DNA of 26,839 bases from UBA1738 sp045655325 (GCA_045655325.1 JAZOOY010000069.1:1-26839); one strand, 5' to 3'; shown: positions 16,642-25,270, counted from the first letter of the stretch. Program-made: numbers and translations. The notes: generated by a model from the letters alone, not told the origin.

Positions 16642-18012
16642 CTATTTTACAACCTTTACCTTATTTTCAGGAATATTTTGAAGTATATCCCCATCCGCTT
16701 CAATGTATGACAAAAGCAAGGATTTTATTTCCGCAGAAATCACTTCTCCCGGAGCTATAATCGGCACTCCCGGCGGGTATGCATAAACGTATCCGGCAGA
16801 AATTCTATCAAGGCTATCTTCAATTTTTACCCATTCGGATTCCTTTATCTTTGCCTCTTTTATTCCCATCACTTTTTCAGGAAGTAATGGCGCAAAACCT
16901 TTGATTTTCTGCCATTTTTCCGCATCTTTATCAATCTTTAAAAGACAGGTGGCAAAATAGGAAAGCATCTGGCTAGTATCACCCATTCCGGTCATTGCAA
17001 CAACGTATCCCGGCGCTGTCATTTCGCATTCTATTCCCATTTCCCGAAGTTTTTCTGATAGCCACGGTCCGTTTTTTGTAAGGATTACTATTTTGGTTTT
17101 GTCAAGGTCAAAAAACGCTTCTGTTTTCTCTAAAATTTTAAGATTTTTAAGGTCTTTGCACTTTTCATAAAAATAATCAAGACGCTCTTTCCAATCAGAA
17201 AATAGCTCATCTTTTTTATCCGCTAAAAGGTTTATGCAACCATCAATTGACGCCATCAAAAGATAGGACGGACTTGATGACTGGAACACCGAAAGTTTGT
17301 CCGCTAAGCTATCGCTATCCACCAAATCACTACTTACATAGCAAATTGCCGTTTGAGTAAGGCTTGGCAGAGTTTTATGCAGACTTTCCACCGAAATATC
17401 CGCTTCCTGCCTTATATTATCCGGTAAAAAATCTTGTGAGAATCCAAGGTGAGCTCCGTGTGCTCCGTCTACCAAAACAGGGATATTGTGGCTATGGGCA
17501 ATATTGCAAATTCCTTTAATATCGCTGGTTACACCCTCATAAGTCGGGCTTGTTAATATCACAAGTTTTGCGTCAGAATTTTCTTTGATTGCCTGTTCTA
17601 TATCGCAAGGATTTATTGAGCCTGAAATTCCTGTTTTTGCATCAATTTTTGGCATAACAAACACAGTTTCCGCATTGTTAAGCTCTAATGCATTATACAC
17701 TGATTTGTGACAATTTCGGGCAACAATAACCTTGTCACCGCTATTGATGACAGCCGATATTGATGCCAGAATCCCCGCAGTTGTTCCACCTACCAGGTAA
17801 AATGCAGATTTGGAATCCCTTAAATCTGCTGCTTTTTGCATAGACTCATATATGATTCCGTTTGGCGCATGAAGATTGTCAAACCCGTCAATCTCGGTTA
17901 TGTCAAGGTCTGCTCCAAGGCGCTTTAAATAAGGGGCTAAAGCGGTATTCCGCTTATGTCCCGGCATATGCATAGGTATTTTGTTGTTCTCTAAAAGTTT
18001 GTCTATAATCAT
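16642..18012 (-). CDS. Orn/Lys/Arg decarboxylase family protein, PLP-dependent (456 aa)
   Basis: Fold-type I PLP decarboxylase of the SpeA/YaaO/Cad group, which removes CO2 from arginine, lysine or ornithine to give polyamines or their precursors. The N-terminal PMHMPGHKRN motif, the ligand Asp in VDGAHGAHLG (Asp182) and the Schiff-base lysine in SLHKTLPSLTQT (Lys213) are all present, as is the C-terminal AYPPGVPIIAPGE. It is the short form without the N-terminal wing domain of the large acid-inducible enzymes. Substrate cannot be told from sequence; arginine decarboxylase is the usual annotation of this short type. AGGAG precedes the ATG. It is divergent from the C_GCAxxG_C_C gene. Confidence 0.93.
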   Translation of the reverse strand: MIIDKLLENNKIPMHMPGHKRNTALAPYLKRLGADLDITEIDGFDNLHAPNGIIYESMQKAADLRDSKSAFYLVGGTTAGILASISAVINSGDKVIVARNCHKSVYNALELNNAETVFVMPKIDAKTGISGSINPCDIEQAIKENSDAKLVILTSPTYEGVTSDIKGICNIAHSHNIPVLVDGAHGAHLGFSQDFLPDNIRQEADISVESLHKTLPSLTQTAICYVSSDLVDSDSLADKLSVFQSSSPSYLLMASIDGCINLLADKKDELFSDWKERLDYFYEKCKDLKNLKILEKTEAFFDLDKTKIVILTKNGPWLSEKLREMGIECEMTAPGYVVAMTGMGDTSQMLSYFATCLLKIDKDAEKWQKIKGFAPLLPEKVMGIKEAKIKESEWVKIEDSLDRISAGYVYAYPPGVPIIAPGEVISAEIKSLLLSYIEADGDILQNIPENKVKVVK

Positions 18013-18045
18013 ATCGCTATCTCCTACACCTTTACCTACAAGCTA

Positions 18046-18074
18046 ATTGTACCAAATAGTTTTTTACAAGTCAA
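18046..18074 (-). promoter_or_regulatory. Promoter of the decarboxylase gene
   Basis: Minus strand TTGACT (18069-18074), 17-base spacer, TACAAT (18046-18051). The leader is about 30 bases. Confidence 0.75.
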
Positions 18075-18080
18075 CTTCTA

Positions 18081-18109
18081 TTGACAAAAATAGGCGGACA
18101 GTTTATAAT
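18081..18109 (+). promoter_or_regulatory. Consensus promoter of the C_GCAxxG_C_C gene
   Basis: TTGACA (18081-18086), 17 bases, TATAAT (18104-18109), both perfect. Its -35 lies six bases from the -35 of the divergent decarboxylase promoter, so RNA polymerase may not occupy both at once. Confidence 0.88.
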
Positions 18110-18146
18110 TCTTATATAAATATTATGACACAAGGAGCTTTACAAA

Positions 18147-18596
18147 ATGACAAAACGTGAAAAAGCAATGAGACTTTTTGAAGAGGGATATAACTGCGCA
18201 CAAGCGGTTTTTGGCGCATTTGCCGAGGATTTGGGGCTTGATTTTGAAACTGCGATAAAGTTTTCATCTGCCTTTGGCGGTGGAATGGGAAGACTTCGTG
18301 AAGTATGCGGAGCCGTAAGCGGTATGTTTATGGTTTTAAGCGTAAAAGAAGGCTATACATCTCCTACTGCAAATGAAGAAAAAATGGAACTTTATAAAAA
18401 AGTTCAGGGCTTAGCTGCAGAGTTTAAAGAGAAAAATGGCGATACCTATATCTGCCGTGAACTACTACAAAACGTAGATATAACAAAGGGTTATATCCCT
18501 GAAGACAGAACCATCGAATATTACCAAAAAAGACCTTGCGTAAAATTCGTTGGCGATGCTGCTGAAATTATGGAAAACTATTTGAATAATAACTAA
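18147..18596 (+). CDS. C_GCAxxG_C_C family protein, probable redox protein (149 aa)
   Basis: Small cytoplasmic family named for its conserved Cys pattern; members are probably redox-active but no reaction is established. The four family Cys are visible: Cys17 (YNCAQA), Cys54 in VCGAVSG (the C(G/A)AxxG motif, following AFGGGMGR), Cys103 (YICREL) and Cys131 (RPCVKF). Length is typical. AAGGAG at 18132-18137 gives a good start at 18147. Single gene with its own promoter and terminator. Confidence 0.93.
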   Translation: MTKREKAMRLFEEGYNCAQAVFGAFAEDLGLDFETAIKFSSAFGGGMGRLREVCGAVSGMFMVLSVKEGYTSPTANEEKMELYKKVQGLAAEFKEKNGDTYICRELLQNVDITKGYIPEDRTIEYYQKRPCVKFVGDAAEIMENYLNNN

Positions 18597-18597
18597 C

Positions 18598-18628
18598 AAA
18601 AAAACTCACCTTCTGCGGTGAGTTTTTT
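18598..18628. terminator. Bidirectional Rho-independent terminator
   Basis: ACTCACC / GGTGAGT with loop TTCTGC, A7 on one side and T6 on the other. It closes the C_GCAxxG_C_C gene directly after its stop and can stop minus-strand transcripts from the antiporter operon. Confidence 0.9.
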
Positions 18629-18682
18629 CTATCTATTTTTAATCAAATCCCAAGGAATAGGAAAAATTGATTCAGAATTGGC

Positions 18683-18739
18683 GAAGTTCACTGTAAGGTT
18701 ACCCGCCGGCGTACTTATGTACGCCAAGCGGTGAACTTC
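18683..18739. repeat. Long imperfect palindrome with GGCGTAC-TTAT-GTACGCC core
   Basis: Outer arms GAAGTTCAC / GTGAACTTC, inner arms CCGC / GCGG and a perfect GGCGTAC / GTACGCC at 18708-18725 with loop TTAT. It lies in the convergent gap between the C_GCAxxG_C_C and antiporter genes. The core resembles the palindrome at 25968-26024. Probably a dispersed intergenic palindromic repeat. Confidence 0.75.
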
Positions 18740-18757
18740 ACCGATTATGGACAATTT

Positions 18758-20056
18758 TTACATTCCTTTTTTATTTTTAGCTTCTTCTAACTTAATGTGA
18801 CGACGCATCTTAACTTCGTGTGGCATTGGCTTAATATCGCCGGCCTTAGTAAGAGCAACCTTTGTGAAGTATGGTCCGAAGATTTCATAAATAAGCACTG
18901 CAAATAGTGTGATATTTCTGATAAGGTTTCCTTCTTCTCCAAGTTGCATAGCAATTGAACACATTCCAAGGGCAACACCTGCCTGCGGTAGAAGTGTGAT
19001 ACCCAAGTACTTGCAGATTTCAGGTGAACAGTTAGTTGCCTTTGCGCTTGCAAAAGTACCAAAGTATTTTCCAAGTGAACGGAAAATGATATATACAACA
19101 CCGATAATTACAATAGCCAGGTCTCCGAATACGCTAAGTTCAAGCTCTGCACCGCTTATTACAAAGAACAGCGCAAAAAGTGGTGATGTCCACTTGTCTG
19201 ATCTTTCCATAAGATCGTGTGACAAAGGACAGATGTTGCAGAACACAGTTCCAAGCATCATACAAGCAAGTAGTGATGAGAAACTAATATGTACCGGTCC
19301 AACGTGGAAATCAATCATTGCAAGGGATGCAGTTAGCGCAACCACGCCGATTGTAAGGTTTAGACGGTTTGTGTTTGAGTTGAAAAGTTTTTCAAGCTGT
19401 GTTAAAATCCAACCCATGATAGCACCAAGTCCCAATGATGCCACAATTTCAACTAGCGGATTTACAATAATTGAAATCATATCAAGAGTACCTGATGAGA
19501 TTGTCTTTGCAATACCGAAAGACACGGCAAAAACAACAAGACCTACAGCGTCATCAAGAGCAACGATTGGAAGTAATAGTGAAGTTAAAGGTCCCTTTGC
19601 CTTATACTGTCTTACTACCATAAGTGTTGCAGCCGGTGCTGTTGCAGTAGCTATAGCACCAAGGGTTATAACCTGTGGAAGTGTCAATACATCAGGCATC
19701 AAAAGGTGCATTCCGTAAAGCGCCAAGTCTACGAAGAGTGTTGCCACAAGCGCCTGAACGATACCAATAACCATTGCCTGTTTTCCTGTATGTTTCAGTT
19801 CTTCCAATCTGAACTCATTACCGATTGAAAATGCGATAAAACCAAGAGCAAGCTCGGATATTAGTGAAAGTTTCTCCATCGCTTCTGCGGATGCAAAACC
19901 CACACCATCTATTCCTAGTGCACCAAGACAATATGGTCCTACCAAAACACCTGCAATTAAGTATGCTGTTACTGACGGCAACTTAAAGCACTTTGTTACT
20001 CTTGTCATAATAAGTCCTGCAATTAATGCTATTGAAATTGATAATAATGTTTCCAT
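18758..20056 (-). CDS. Cation:proton antiporter, CPA2 (Kef-type) membrane domain (432 aa)
   Basis: Integral membrane exchanger of Na+ or K+ for protons. About 12 hydrophobic segments; the antiporter core motifs are visible: ATATAPAATL (unwound helix, about 136-145) and the acidic pair in VALDDAVGLVVF (Asp168, Asp169). It ends in a short basic tail with no TrkA-N nucleotide-binding domain, so it is not a full Kef potassium channel. Third gene of the operon, 14 bases after the transporter gene, with TGGAG before its ATG. Ion specificity is not determined. Confidence 0.92.
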   Translation of the reverse strand: METLLSISIALIAGLIMTRVTKCFKLPSVTAYLIAGVLVGPYCLGALGIDGVGFASAEAMEKLSLISELALGFIAFSIGNEFRLEELKHTGKQAMVIGIVQALVATLFVDLALYGMHLLMPDVLTLPQVITLGAIATATAPAATLMVVRQYKAKGPLTSLLLPIVALDDAVGLVVFAVSFGIAKTISSGTLDMISIIVNPLVEIVASLGLGAIMGWILTQLEKLFNSNTNRLNLTIGVVALTASLAMIDFHVGPVHISFSSLLACMMLGTVFCNICPLSHDLMERSDKWTSPLFALFFVISGAELELSVFGDLAIVIIGVVYIIFRSLGKYFGTFASAKATNCSPEICKYLGITLLPQAGVALGMCSIAMQLGEEGNLIRNITLFAVLIYEIFGPYFTKVALTKAGDIKPMPHEVKMRRHIKLEEAKNKKGM

Positions 20057-20070
20057 GATATTTTACTCCA

Positions 20071-20910
20071 TTAAATAATTCTTACTAAATATTGCACGGT
20101 AAGCCCTACAAAAATACCTATTCCGTAAAGGGTTAATAAAATTCCCACATTTTGTTTAATATTTTTGTTCTGCTTAAATAGAACCAAAAGTCCTACCCCT
20201 GCTCCTGTGCAAAGACCACCTACCAGCGAATAAACTGTTATCTTGCCCGCAAGGTAAAGCTCGGTTAAAGCAACCGATGCGGCACAGTTAGGTATGCTTC
20301 CGAATAAAACCGCTAAAACTGATTGCACAATGGCATTTTCCGATATGAACTGCATAGCCGGAACAAGTTTTTCCGTCGCGTATCCAATCAATACATTTAC
20401 AATGAAAATATAAACAAATATTTTCGCCGAATGGATAAGTGCAGATTTTAAGACTCCACCCTCGCAGTTTTCACAGTTACCGTGAAAATGGTGGCGATGA
20501 TGCTCATCTTCCGTCTCCGCCTTTTCTTTACATATCAAATCAATTAAAAATCCGAATACGGCTGCTACCAAGAACTTTGCCACTATCACATATATCAAAT
20601 CCGCAATCTTATCAGGATGGGCAATCATAAGCGGTATCGCCTCATCTGATGTTGCGATGAATATGGCAATAAGCGTACCAAGGCTTATTTTACGTCTTGC
20701 AAAAAGTGCCGCTGCAACAACGGAAAATCCGCATTGCGGGATTGTTCCCAATGCAGCTCCCAAAAGCGGTCCCGCACCTTTTGATTTGGCGAAAAGGCCT
20801 TGCAAAAGTCCGTTGTTTTTATGCTCAAAGTATTCTACTAAAAGATACACCACGAAAAGAAACGGCAAAAGCCTTAATGTATCCAATAGAGAATGAATAA
20901 TATGCTCCAT
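20071..20910 (-). CDS. ArsP_2-type 10-TM putative metal transporter (279 aa)
   Basis: Matches the putative manganese / heavy-metal exporter family (ArsP_2). Two related halves each carry a polar motif in a membrane segment: GTIPQCGFSVVAAALFARRK (from residue 55) and GSIPNCAASVALTELYLAGK (near 205). Between them a His/Cys-rich loop (EDEHHRHHFHGNCENCEGG, about residues 135-152) could bind metal. The gene begins with an ATG sharing one base with the TAA of the preceding gene, which implies translational coupling. The substrate is not known; Mn2+ or another transition metal is a reasonable guess from the family. Confidence 0.85.
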   Translation of the reverse strand: MEHIIHSLLDTLRLLPFLFVVYLLVEYFEHKNNGLLQGLFAKSKGAGPLLGAALGTIPQCGFSVVAAALFARRKISLGTLIAIFIATSDEAIPLMIAHPDKIADLIYVIVAKFLVAAVFGFLIDLICKEKAETEDEHHRHHFHGNCENCEGGVLKSALIHSAKIFVYIFIVNVLIGYATEKLVPAMQFISENAIVQSVLAVLFGSIPNCAASVALTELYLAGKITVYSLVGGLCTGAGVGLLVLFKQNKNIKQNVGILLTLYGIGIFVGLTVQYLVRII

Positions 20911-22196
20911 TATATAACGCCTTTCGTCTTCATAGAGTTAACAGACATAATTATACCCAATTTAGCAGACTCGTAAGTGATACCGCCCTGCATATACACC
21001 ATATACGGCTCACGCATTGGTCCGTCTGCACTAAGCTCGATTGATGAACCCTGATTGAATGCACCTGCCGCCATAATAACCTTGTCAGAATATCCCGGCA
21101 TTTCGCTTGGAATTGGCGTTGCGTATGCGTCAACCGGAGAACCTTTCTGGATTCCCTCACAGAATGCACAAAGCGCCTCGGGGCTTCTTAACTTTATTGA
21201 CTGAATTATATCGTGGCGAACTTCTTTTGATGATGGCTCAACGCAGAAGCCAAGTTCTTCATATACTGCTGCACACAAAATTGCAGTTTTAAGAGCCTGT
21301 GACACCACGTGCGGTGCAAAGAAAAGTCCCTGATAAAGTGGCTTATTCATACCAAGTGTTGCGCCATTTTCTCTGCCCACGCCTACTGTTGAAAGTCGGT
21401 TTGCGCAAAGCTCAACATACTCGTGCTTACCTGCTATGTATCCACCAGAAGGTGCAATTCCTCCACCTGCGTTCTTGATTAATGAACCACCACAAAGGTC
21501 AGCACCATAAGCTGTAGGCTCCTTTTCGTCAACAAATTCACCATAACAATTATCAACAAGACAAAGTGTATCAGGTGAAATTTCCTTAACAAAGCTTATC
21601 ATTTCGCCGATTTCAACGGCCGAGAAAGTCTTTCTCTCGCCATAACCCTTTGAACGCTGAATCCATACGGCTTTCACCTTTTTCTCGGTAAGAACCTTTT
21701 TGATTGCGTCATAGTCAGGATTTGAGTCGGTATCTAGGTCCACCTGCATATAGCTGATGCCAAAATCTGCAAGCGATCCACGACCTTTATCGCCTGTAAT
21801 TCCCACTACTTCTTCAAGTGTGTCATAAGGTTTTCCCGTAATGGCAACTACTAAGTCATTCGGTCTTAAAACTGCAAAAAGCATTGTTGACAAGGTGTGA
21901 GTACCTGAAATGAAATTGTATCTCACCAAGGCATCTTCTGCTTCAAAAACCTGAGCGTAAATCTTATCCAGCATATCTCGGCCGATATCGTCTGTTCCAT
22001 AGCCTGATGATGCGATAAAATACTCACTTGATAAGCGGTTATCGCTGAATGCTTTCATTACCTTCATTTCGTTCAGCTGTGCGATTTCTTCAATGCGCTC
22101 AAACTGTGGCTTAACGCTTTTTTCACAGGAATCTATTAAGTTTATAATCTCGTCGGTTACACCGAACTGTTCTTTTAAAAATTCATTTTTTCCCAT
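20910..22196 (-). CDS. Methionine gamma-lyase-like PLP enzyme (aluminium resistance protein family, 428 aa)
   Basis: Fold-type I PLP enzyme of the Met_gamma_lyase / YnbB family, often annotated as aluminium resistance protein, related to Cys/Met metabolism enzymes. Visible elements: SGTHTLSTMLFAVLRPND (cofactor phosphate region, about 97-114), Asp215 in CLVDNCYGEF for the pyridine nitrogen, and the Schiff-base Lys241 in GGSLIKNAGGGIAPSGG. Its true substrate has not been settled for most members. AGAGG precedes the ATG. First gene of the three-gene operon with the ArsP_2 transporter and the antiporter. Confidence 0.9.
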   Translation of the reverse strand: MGKNEFLKEQFGVTDEIINLIDSCEKSVKPQFERIEEIAQLNEMKVMKAFSDNRLSSEYFIASSGYGTDDIGRDMLDKIYAQVFEAEDALVRYNFISGTHTLSTMLFAVLRPNDLVVAITGKPYDTLEEVVGITGDKGRGSLADFGISYMQVDLDTDSNPDYDAIKKVLTEKKVKAVWIQRSKGYGERKTFSAVEIGEMISFVKEISPDTLCLVDNCYGEFVDEKEPTAYGADLCGGSLIKNAGGGIAPSGGYIAGKHEYVELCANRLSTVGVGRENGATLGMNKPLYQGLFFAPHVVSQALKTAILCAAVYEELGFCVEPSSKEVRHDIIQSIKLRSPEALCAFCEGIQKGSPVDAYATPIPSEMPGYSDKVIMAAGAFNQGSSIELSADGPMREPYMVYMQGGITYESAKLGIIMSVNSMKTKGVI

Positions 22197-22221
22197 ACTA
22201 AACCTCTTTTCCCAACTTTAT

Positions 22222-22250
22222 ATTATACACCCAAACTTTTGCTATTGCAA
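22222..22250 (-). promoter_or_regulatory. Promoter of the methionine gamma-lyase-like operon
   Basis: Minus strand TTGCAA (22245-22250), 17-base spacer, TATAAT (22222-22227), about 20 bases of leader before the ATG at 22196. Confidence 0.7.
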
Positions 22251-22271
22251 GGCTTATTTTGCACAAAATAA

Positions 22272-22300
22272 TTGTGTTTTTTGGTGGTTTATGGTACAAT
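22272..22300 (+). promoter_or_regulatory. Promoter of the radical SAM gene
   Basis: TTGTGT (22272-22277), 17-base spacer, TACAAT (22295-22300) with a TGG extended -10 element. Divergent from the promoter at 22222-22250. Confidence 0.55.
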
Positions 22301-22323
22301 ATTCAAAAGGCGAGGTGATATGT

Positions 22324-23223
22324 GTGAAAAGTGAGCTATATTCCGCTTGCAAACTGTGTCCAAGAGAATGTAAAGCGGACAGAAATTCGGGCAAAATCGG
22401 GTTCTGTGGTGCGGACAACAGAATAAAAGTAGCACGTTGTGCTTTGCATTTTTGGGAAGAGCCGTGTATTTCGGGCGAAAAAGGTTCGGGAACTGTTTTC
22501 TTTTCACATTGTACCTTAAAATGTGTTTATTGCCAGAACTATAAAATCAGCACAGAAAATCAGGGCAGATTTGTGACGGAAGATGAACTTGCCGATATGT
22601 TTTTAGACCTTCAAAATCAGGGTGCTTTGAATATAAATCTTGTGACGCCAACCCACTTTGTGCCGGGTATTGTTGAAGCCTTAAAAATGGCTAAACAAAA
22701 GGGTTTGCGACTTCCTGTTCTTTATAACACAAGTGGGTATGAAAATCCCGAAACCCTAGAATTATTGCGGGGTTTAGTGGATATTTTTCTGCCCGATTTT
22801 AAGTATTACACTTCGGAATATGCACAAAAATATTCAGGTGCAAAAGACTATCCCAAGGCCTGCAAAAAAGCAATTGACAAGATGTTCGAACTGGTTGGAA
22901 AGTGCGAATTTAACGATGACGGAATAATAAAAAAAGGCGTCGTTGTGCGCCATTTGATGTTACCCCGATTGGAAGATGATACAAAAAAGATTTTGGAGTA
23001 TCTTTACGAAACTTACGGTGATGATATTTTCATAAGTATTATGAGCCAGTACACCCCACTTCCTACCCTGCCGAAAGAGTTTCCTGAACTTGCCACAAAA
23101 ATTGATATGGCAGTTTACGATAAAGTGCTTGATTTTGCGGTAGATTTAGGGATTGAAAATGCGTTTATTCAGGAAGGCGAATCAGCAAGTGAGAGTTTTA
23201 TCCCCGAATTCTGGAACGACTAA
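22324..23223 (+). CDS. Radical SAM protein, pyruvate formate-lyase-activating-like (299 aa)
   Basis: Matches the PflA-like radical SAM family (COG1313 type). These proteins carry a 4Fe-4S cluster and cleave S-adenosylmethionine; the target is unknown for this branch. An N-terminal Cys-rich stretch (ACKLCPRECKADR, GFCGA, ARCALH) precedes the cluster motif CTLKCVYC (Cys63, Cys67, Cys70). Later motifs are LVTPTHFVPGI, PVLYNTSGYE, IFLPDFKYY and VVVRHLMLPR. The start chosen is GTG at 22324, because GAGGTG lies six bases before it. An upstream in-frame ATG at 22093 would run into the divergent gene and add residues unlike the family. Confidence 0.9.
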   Translation: MKSELYSACKLCPRECKADRNSGKIGFCGADNRIKVARCALHFWEEPCISGEKGSGTVFFSHCTLKCVYCQNYKISTENQGRFVTEDELADMFLDLQNQGALNINLVTPTHFVPGIVEALKMAKQKGLRLPVLYNTSGYENPETLELLRGLVDIFLPDFKYYTSEYAQKYSGAKDYPKACKKAIDKMFELVGKCEFNDDGIIKKGVVVRHLMLPRLEDDTKKILEYLYETYGDDIFISIMSQYTPLPTLPKEFPELATKIDMAVYDKVLDFAVDLGIENAFIQEGESASESFIPEFWND

Positions 23224-23247
23224 AAAGGACACCCAAGGTGTCCTTTT
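23223..23247. terminator. Bidirectional terminator between convergent genes
   Basis: Perfect 11-base stem AAAAGGACACC / GGTGTCCTTTT with loop CAA. It follows the radical SAM stop directly and lies 3 bases from the CapA-family stop. Confidence 0.9.
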
Positions 23248-23250
23248 AAA

Positions 23251-24324
23251 TTACGGAAAATTCTCCATAATCATAATATTTCCCATACCAGAAAGCCCTG
23301 AAGAGCGGTCAACAATCTTGCTTTTTACACGTTCAAAATCCCCTTCGGTAAGCGGTTTTGGCTGATAATTATTTCGCTCGTTAACGGAAGAAATTGAACA
23401 TGGAATAACCCTTGCGCTATCGTAATCGGTCAATTCTCCGTCCTTAAATTGAAAGTCCTGTTTAAAAATCATAGTATCCTTATCAGCCGGGTTTTTATGA
23501 CCGCCAAAGCAGAAGTTTCCAAGGCTATAAAGGATGTACTTTCCGTTATATTTTTCAATTCCCTGTAATACGTGTGGGTGGTGACCTATAACCAAATCTG
23601 CGCCATTATCCACCAATGAATGAGCTATCCTAATCTGCTCATTATTAGGTGTTTCTACCCTTTCTTCACCCCAATGAATGCTTGCTATTATCAGCTTTGC
23701 GCCCTGTTCCTTCACCATTTCAACTGTCTTTAAAAACTGTGTTTTTCCCGCATAGGTAAGCCCGTTTATGCCAACAAGACCCACCTTTATTCCCTTGATT
23801 TCTGTGATGGAATAATTGTTTCCCTCAAACCATAAAATGCCGTTTTCGGTCATTATGTTTTTCGTATCAGAAAATGCACTTTCACCATAATCATAGGTGT
23901 GGTTGTTGGCAAGGTTAACCGCTTCAACAGATGATGACGTCAGAACCTTAACATATTCAGGATTTCCGCGGAATGCATACTCTTTATCTCTTCTTGCACC
24001 ACGGTTTGACAGGGTTCCCTCAAAATTTGCTATTGTTAAATCATCATTCTCAAAAAAAGGTTTTACCAGCTTTAAAAAGTAAGAATAATCGTAGTTTACC
24101 CGTGCCATTTCCGACTCAAAACTTGACCAGCCACCGTAATTTACGTCAGTTCCCAAGGTGCAATCCCCTACTGCCGTAATGGATATGTATGTTGAATCGT
24201 CAATTACAACTTGGTCTGTATTTTCAGGCACTACAAAAAAGAATGGGCTTATGTAGAAATAACCAACTACACCCACACACAGAAAAAATATAACAGAACA
24301 AAGTACTATTGCTATTTTTTTCAT
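23251..24324 (-). CDS. CapA family protein (357 aa), membrane-anchored
   Basis: Family of poly-gamma-glutamate capsule protein CapA, a metallophosphoesterase-like fold acting outside the membrane. An N-terminal hydrophobic segment (KKIAIVLCSVIFFLCVGVVG, about residues 2-21) is a signal anchor. Conserved motifs: AVGDCTLGTD, ANFEGTLSN, NLANNHTYDYG, IASIHWGEE, VIGHHPHVLQGIE and LYSLGNFCFGG. No capB or capC neighbours are present, so a role in capsule is uncertain. Start chosen at ATG 24324 because GAGGCGG lies just before it; TTG at 24342 and ATG at 24339 are in frame but lack a site. Confidence 0.9.
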   Translation of the reverse strand: MKKIAIVLCSVIFFLCVGVVGYFYISPFFFVVPENTDQVVIDDSTYISITAVGDCTLGTDVNYGGWSSFESEMARVNYDYSYFLKLVKPFFENDDLTIANFEGTLSNRGARRDKEYAFRGNPEYVKVLTSSSVEAVNLANNHTYDYGESAFSDTKNIMTENGILWFEGNNYSITEIKGIKVGLVGINGLTYAGKTQFLKTVEMVKEQGAKLIIASIHWGEERVETPNNEQIRIAHSLVDNGADLVIGHHPHVLQGIEKYNGKYILYSLGNFCFGGHKNPADKDTMIFKQDFQFKDGELTDYDSARVIPCSISSVNERNNYQPKPLTEGDFERVKSKIVDRSSGLSGMGNIMIMENFP

Positions 24325-24357
24325 TATCCGCCTCGTCATCAAACATTTAATAATACG

Positions 24358-24386
24358 ATTATACTATATGTATTAATCCTTGTCAA
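24358..24386 (-). promoter_or_regulatory. Consensus promoter of the CapA-family gene
   Basis: Minus strand TTGACA (24381-24386), 17 bases, TATAAT (24358-24363), both perfect; about 28 bases of leader. Confidence 0.85.
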
Positions 24387-24412
24387 TTTCACAAAGATTA
24401 AAATATGGTAAC

Positions 24413-24446
24413 AAAAAAACACAAAGAGAAGTCCCTTTGTGTTTTT
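24413..24446 (-). terminator. Terminator of the secreted 247-residue protein gene
   Basis: AAAAACACAAAG / CTTTGTGTTTTT with loop AGAAGTCC; on the minus strand it ends in a T7 run, 4 bases after the stop. Confidence 0.88.
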
Positions 24447-24449
24447 ATA

Positions 24450-25193
24450 TTAAATATAATCATCCTTATTTATGCCATAAGCCGACAGGTCAATTCCAAG
24501 AGCATCAGCTACCCAGACCAGATTTGCCATAGTGAAATTGGCAACCATTTTACCCTTAAAAGCATCTTTTGCCGAATTTGTCATTTTATCATATATACCA
24601 CGAACTTCTGCAATTTGTGTTTTGTAGTTGTTCTGTATAAAATCACCTGTCAAATCTTCGGCGTGATTTGTAATCGCATCATCTATGCAAGTTTTTATTT
24701 TTCTCAACATTGTCTTTTCTGTGTTATTGAAAATAGTATACAAATCAGGCTTACTACGGTCAGTAAATAGGGCTATTTCATTGGATACGGCGGTTAATTT
24801 TCTTACCATTTCTGTAGCATAGTCTGTAATTTTCACGCTAAAATGCGCCGAAATCGGAGTTAATAGGTTGTCCTTTCCCATGCATATTATTTTGGCATCA
24901 TAGCCTATATAACTCTCATCTGCGCCGTCTATCTTAACGTTTTTTGAAAATTTATCTGCTAAAATCTCTTCTTTATTTACGGCTATAAACTTCCCTTTAT
25001 CGTATATAGCTAAATACACCACGCCATTTTCTTTGACTTGCTCGAATTTCACTTCTGCAGTAATCTTGCCGTCTTTGTAGTAGCAATATACTTCGTTTAT
25101 GCTTACAGGCATTTCGCTGGCACTTGCTTTAATTGTAAATAAACTTAACAACGTGCACAGCATCAGCACAAAACTCAAAATTTTCTTTACCAT
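24450..25193 (-). CDS. Secreted protein of unknown function (247 aa)
   Basis: I do not recognise a family. Residues 1-26 are a clear signal peptide (VKK, long hydrophobic core, ASA|SEM). Residues 27-115 look beta-rich (INEVYCYYKDGKITAEVKFE, YLAIYDKGKFIAV). The rest is mostly helical and charged (MVRKLTAVSNEIALF, AKDAFKGKMVANF). No Cys-rich repeat, anchor or catalytic motif is visible. GAGGA precedes the ATG. It is a single gene with its own terminator. A role at the cell surface is the only safe inference. Confidence 0.8.
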   Translation of the reverse strand: MVKKILSFVLMLCTLLSLFTIKASASEMPVSINEVYCYYKDGKITAEVKFEQVKENGVVYLAIYDKGKFIAVNKEEILADKFSKNVKIDGADESYIGYDAKIICMGKDNLLTPISAHFSVKITDYATEMVRKLTAVSNEIALFTDRSKPDLYTIFNNTEKTMLRKIKTCIDDAITNHAEDLTGDFIQNNYKTQIAEVRGIYDKMTNSAKDAFKGKMVANFTMANLVWVADALGIDLSAYGINKDDYI

Positions 25194-25270
25194 ATATAGT
25201 CCTCATAATATGTAATCAATATCTTAAACTTGCGCACTACCTTTTCCTTAATAAGTGCCTAAACACAATA

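Noticed and set aside
18909..19718. 269-codon open frame on the plus strand
   Set aside because: Antisense to the antiporter gene, with no ribosome site and no recognisable protein features.
22093..22323. Longer form of the PflA-like radical SAM protein from ATG 22093
   Set aside because: It would overlap the divergent gene and both promoters, and the added residues do not resemble the family; GTG 22324 has a good ribosome site.
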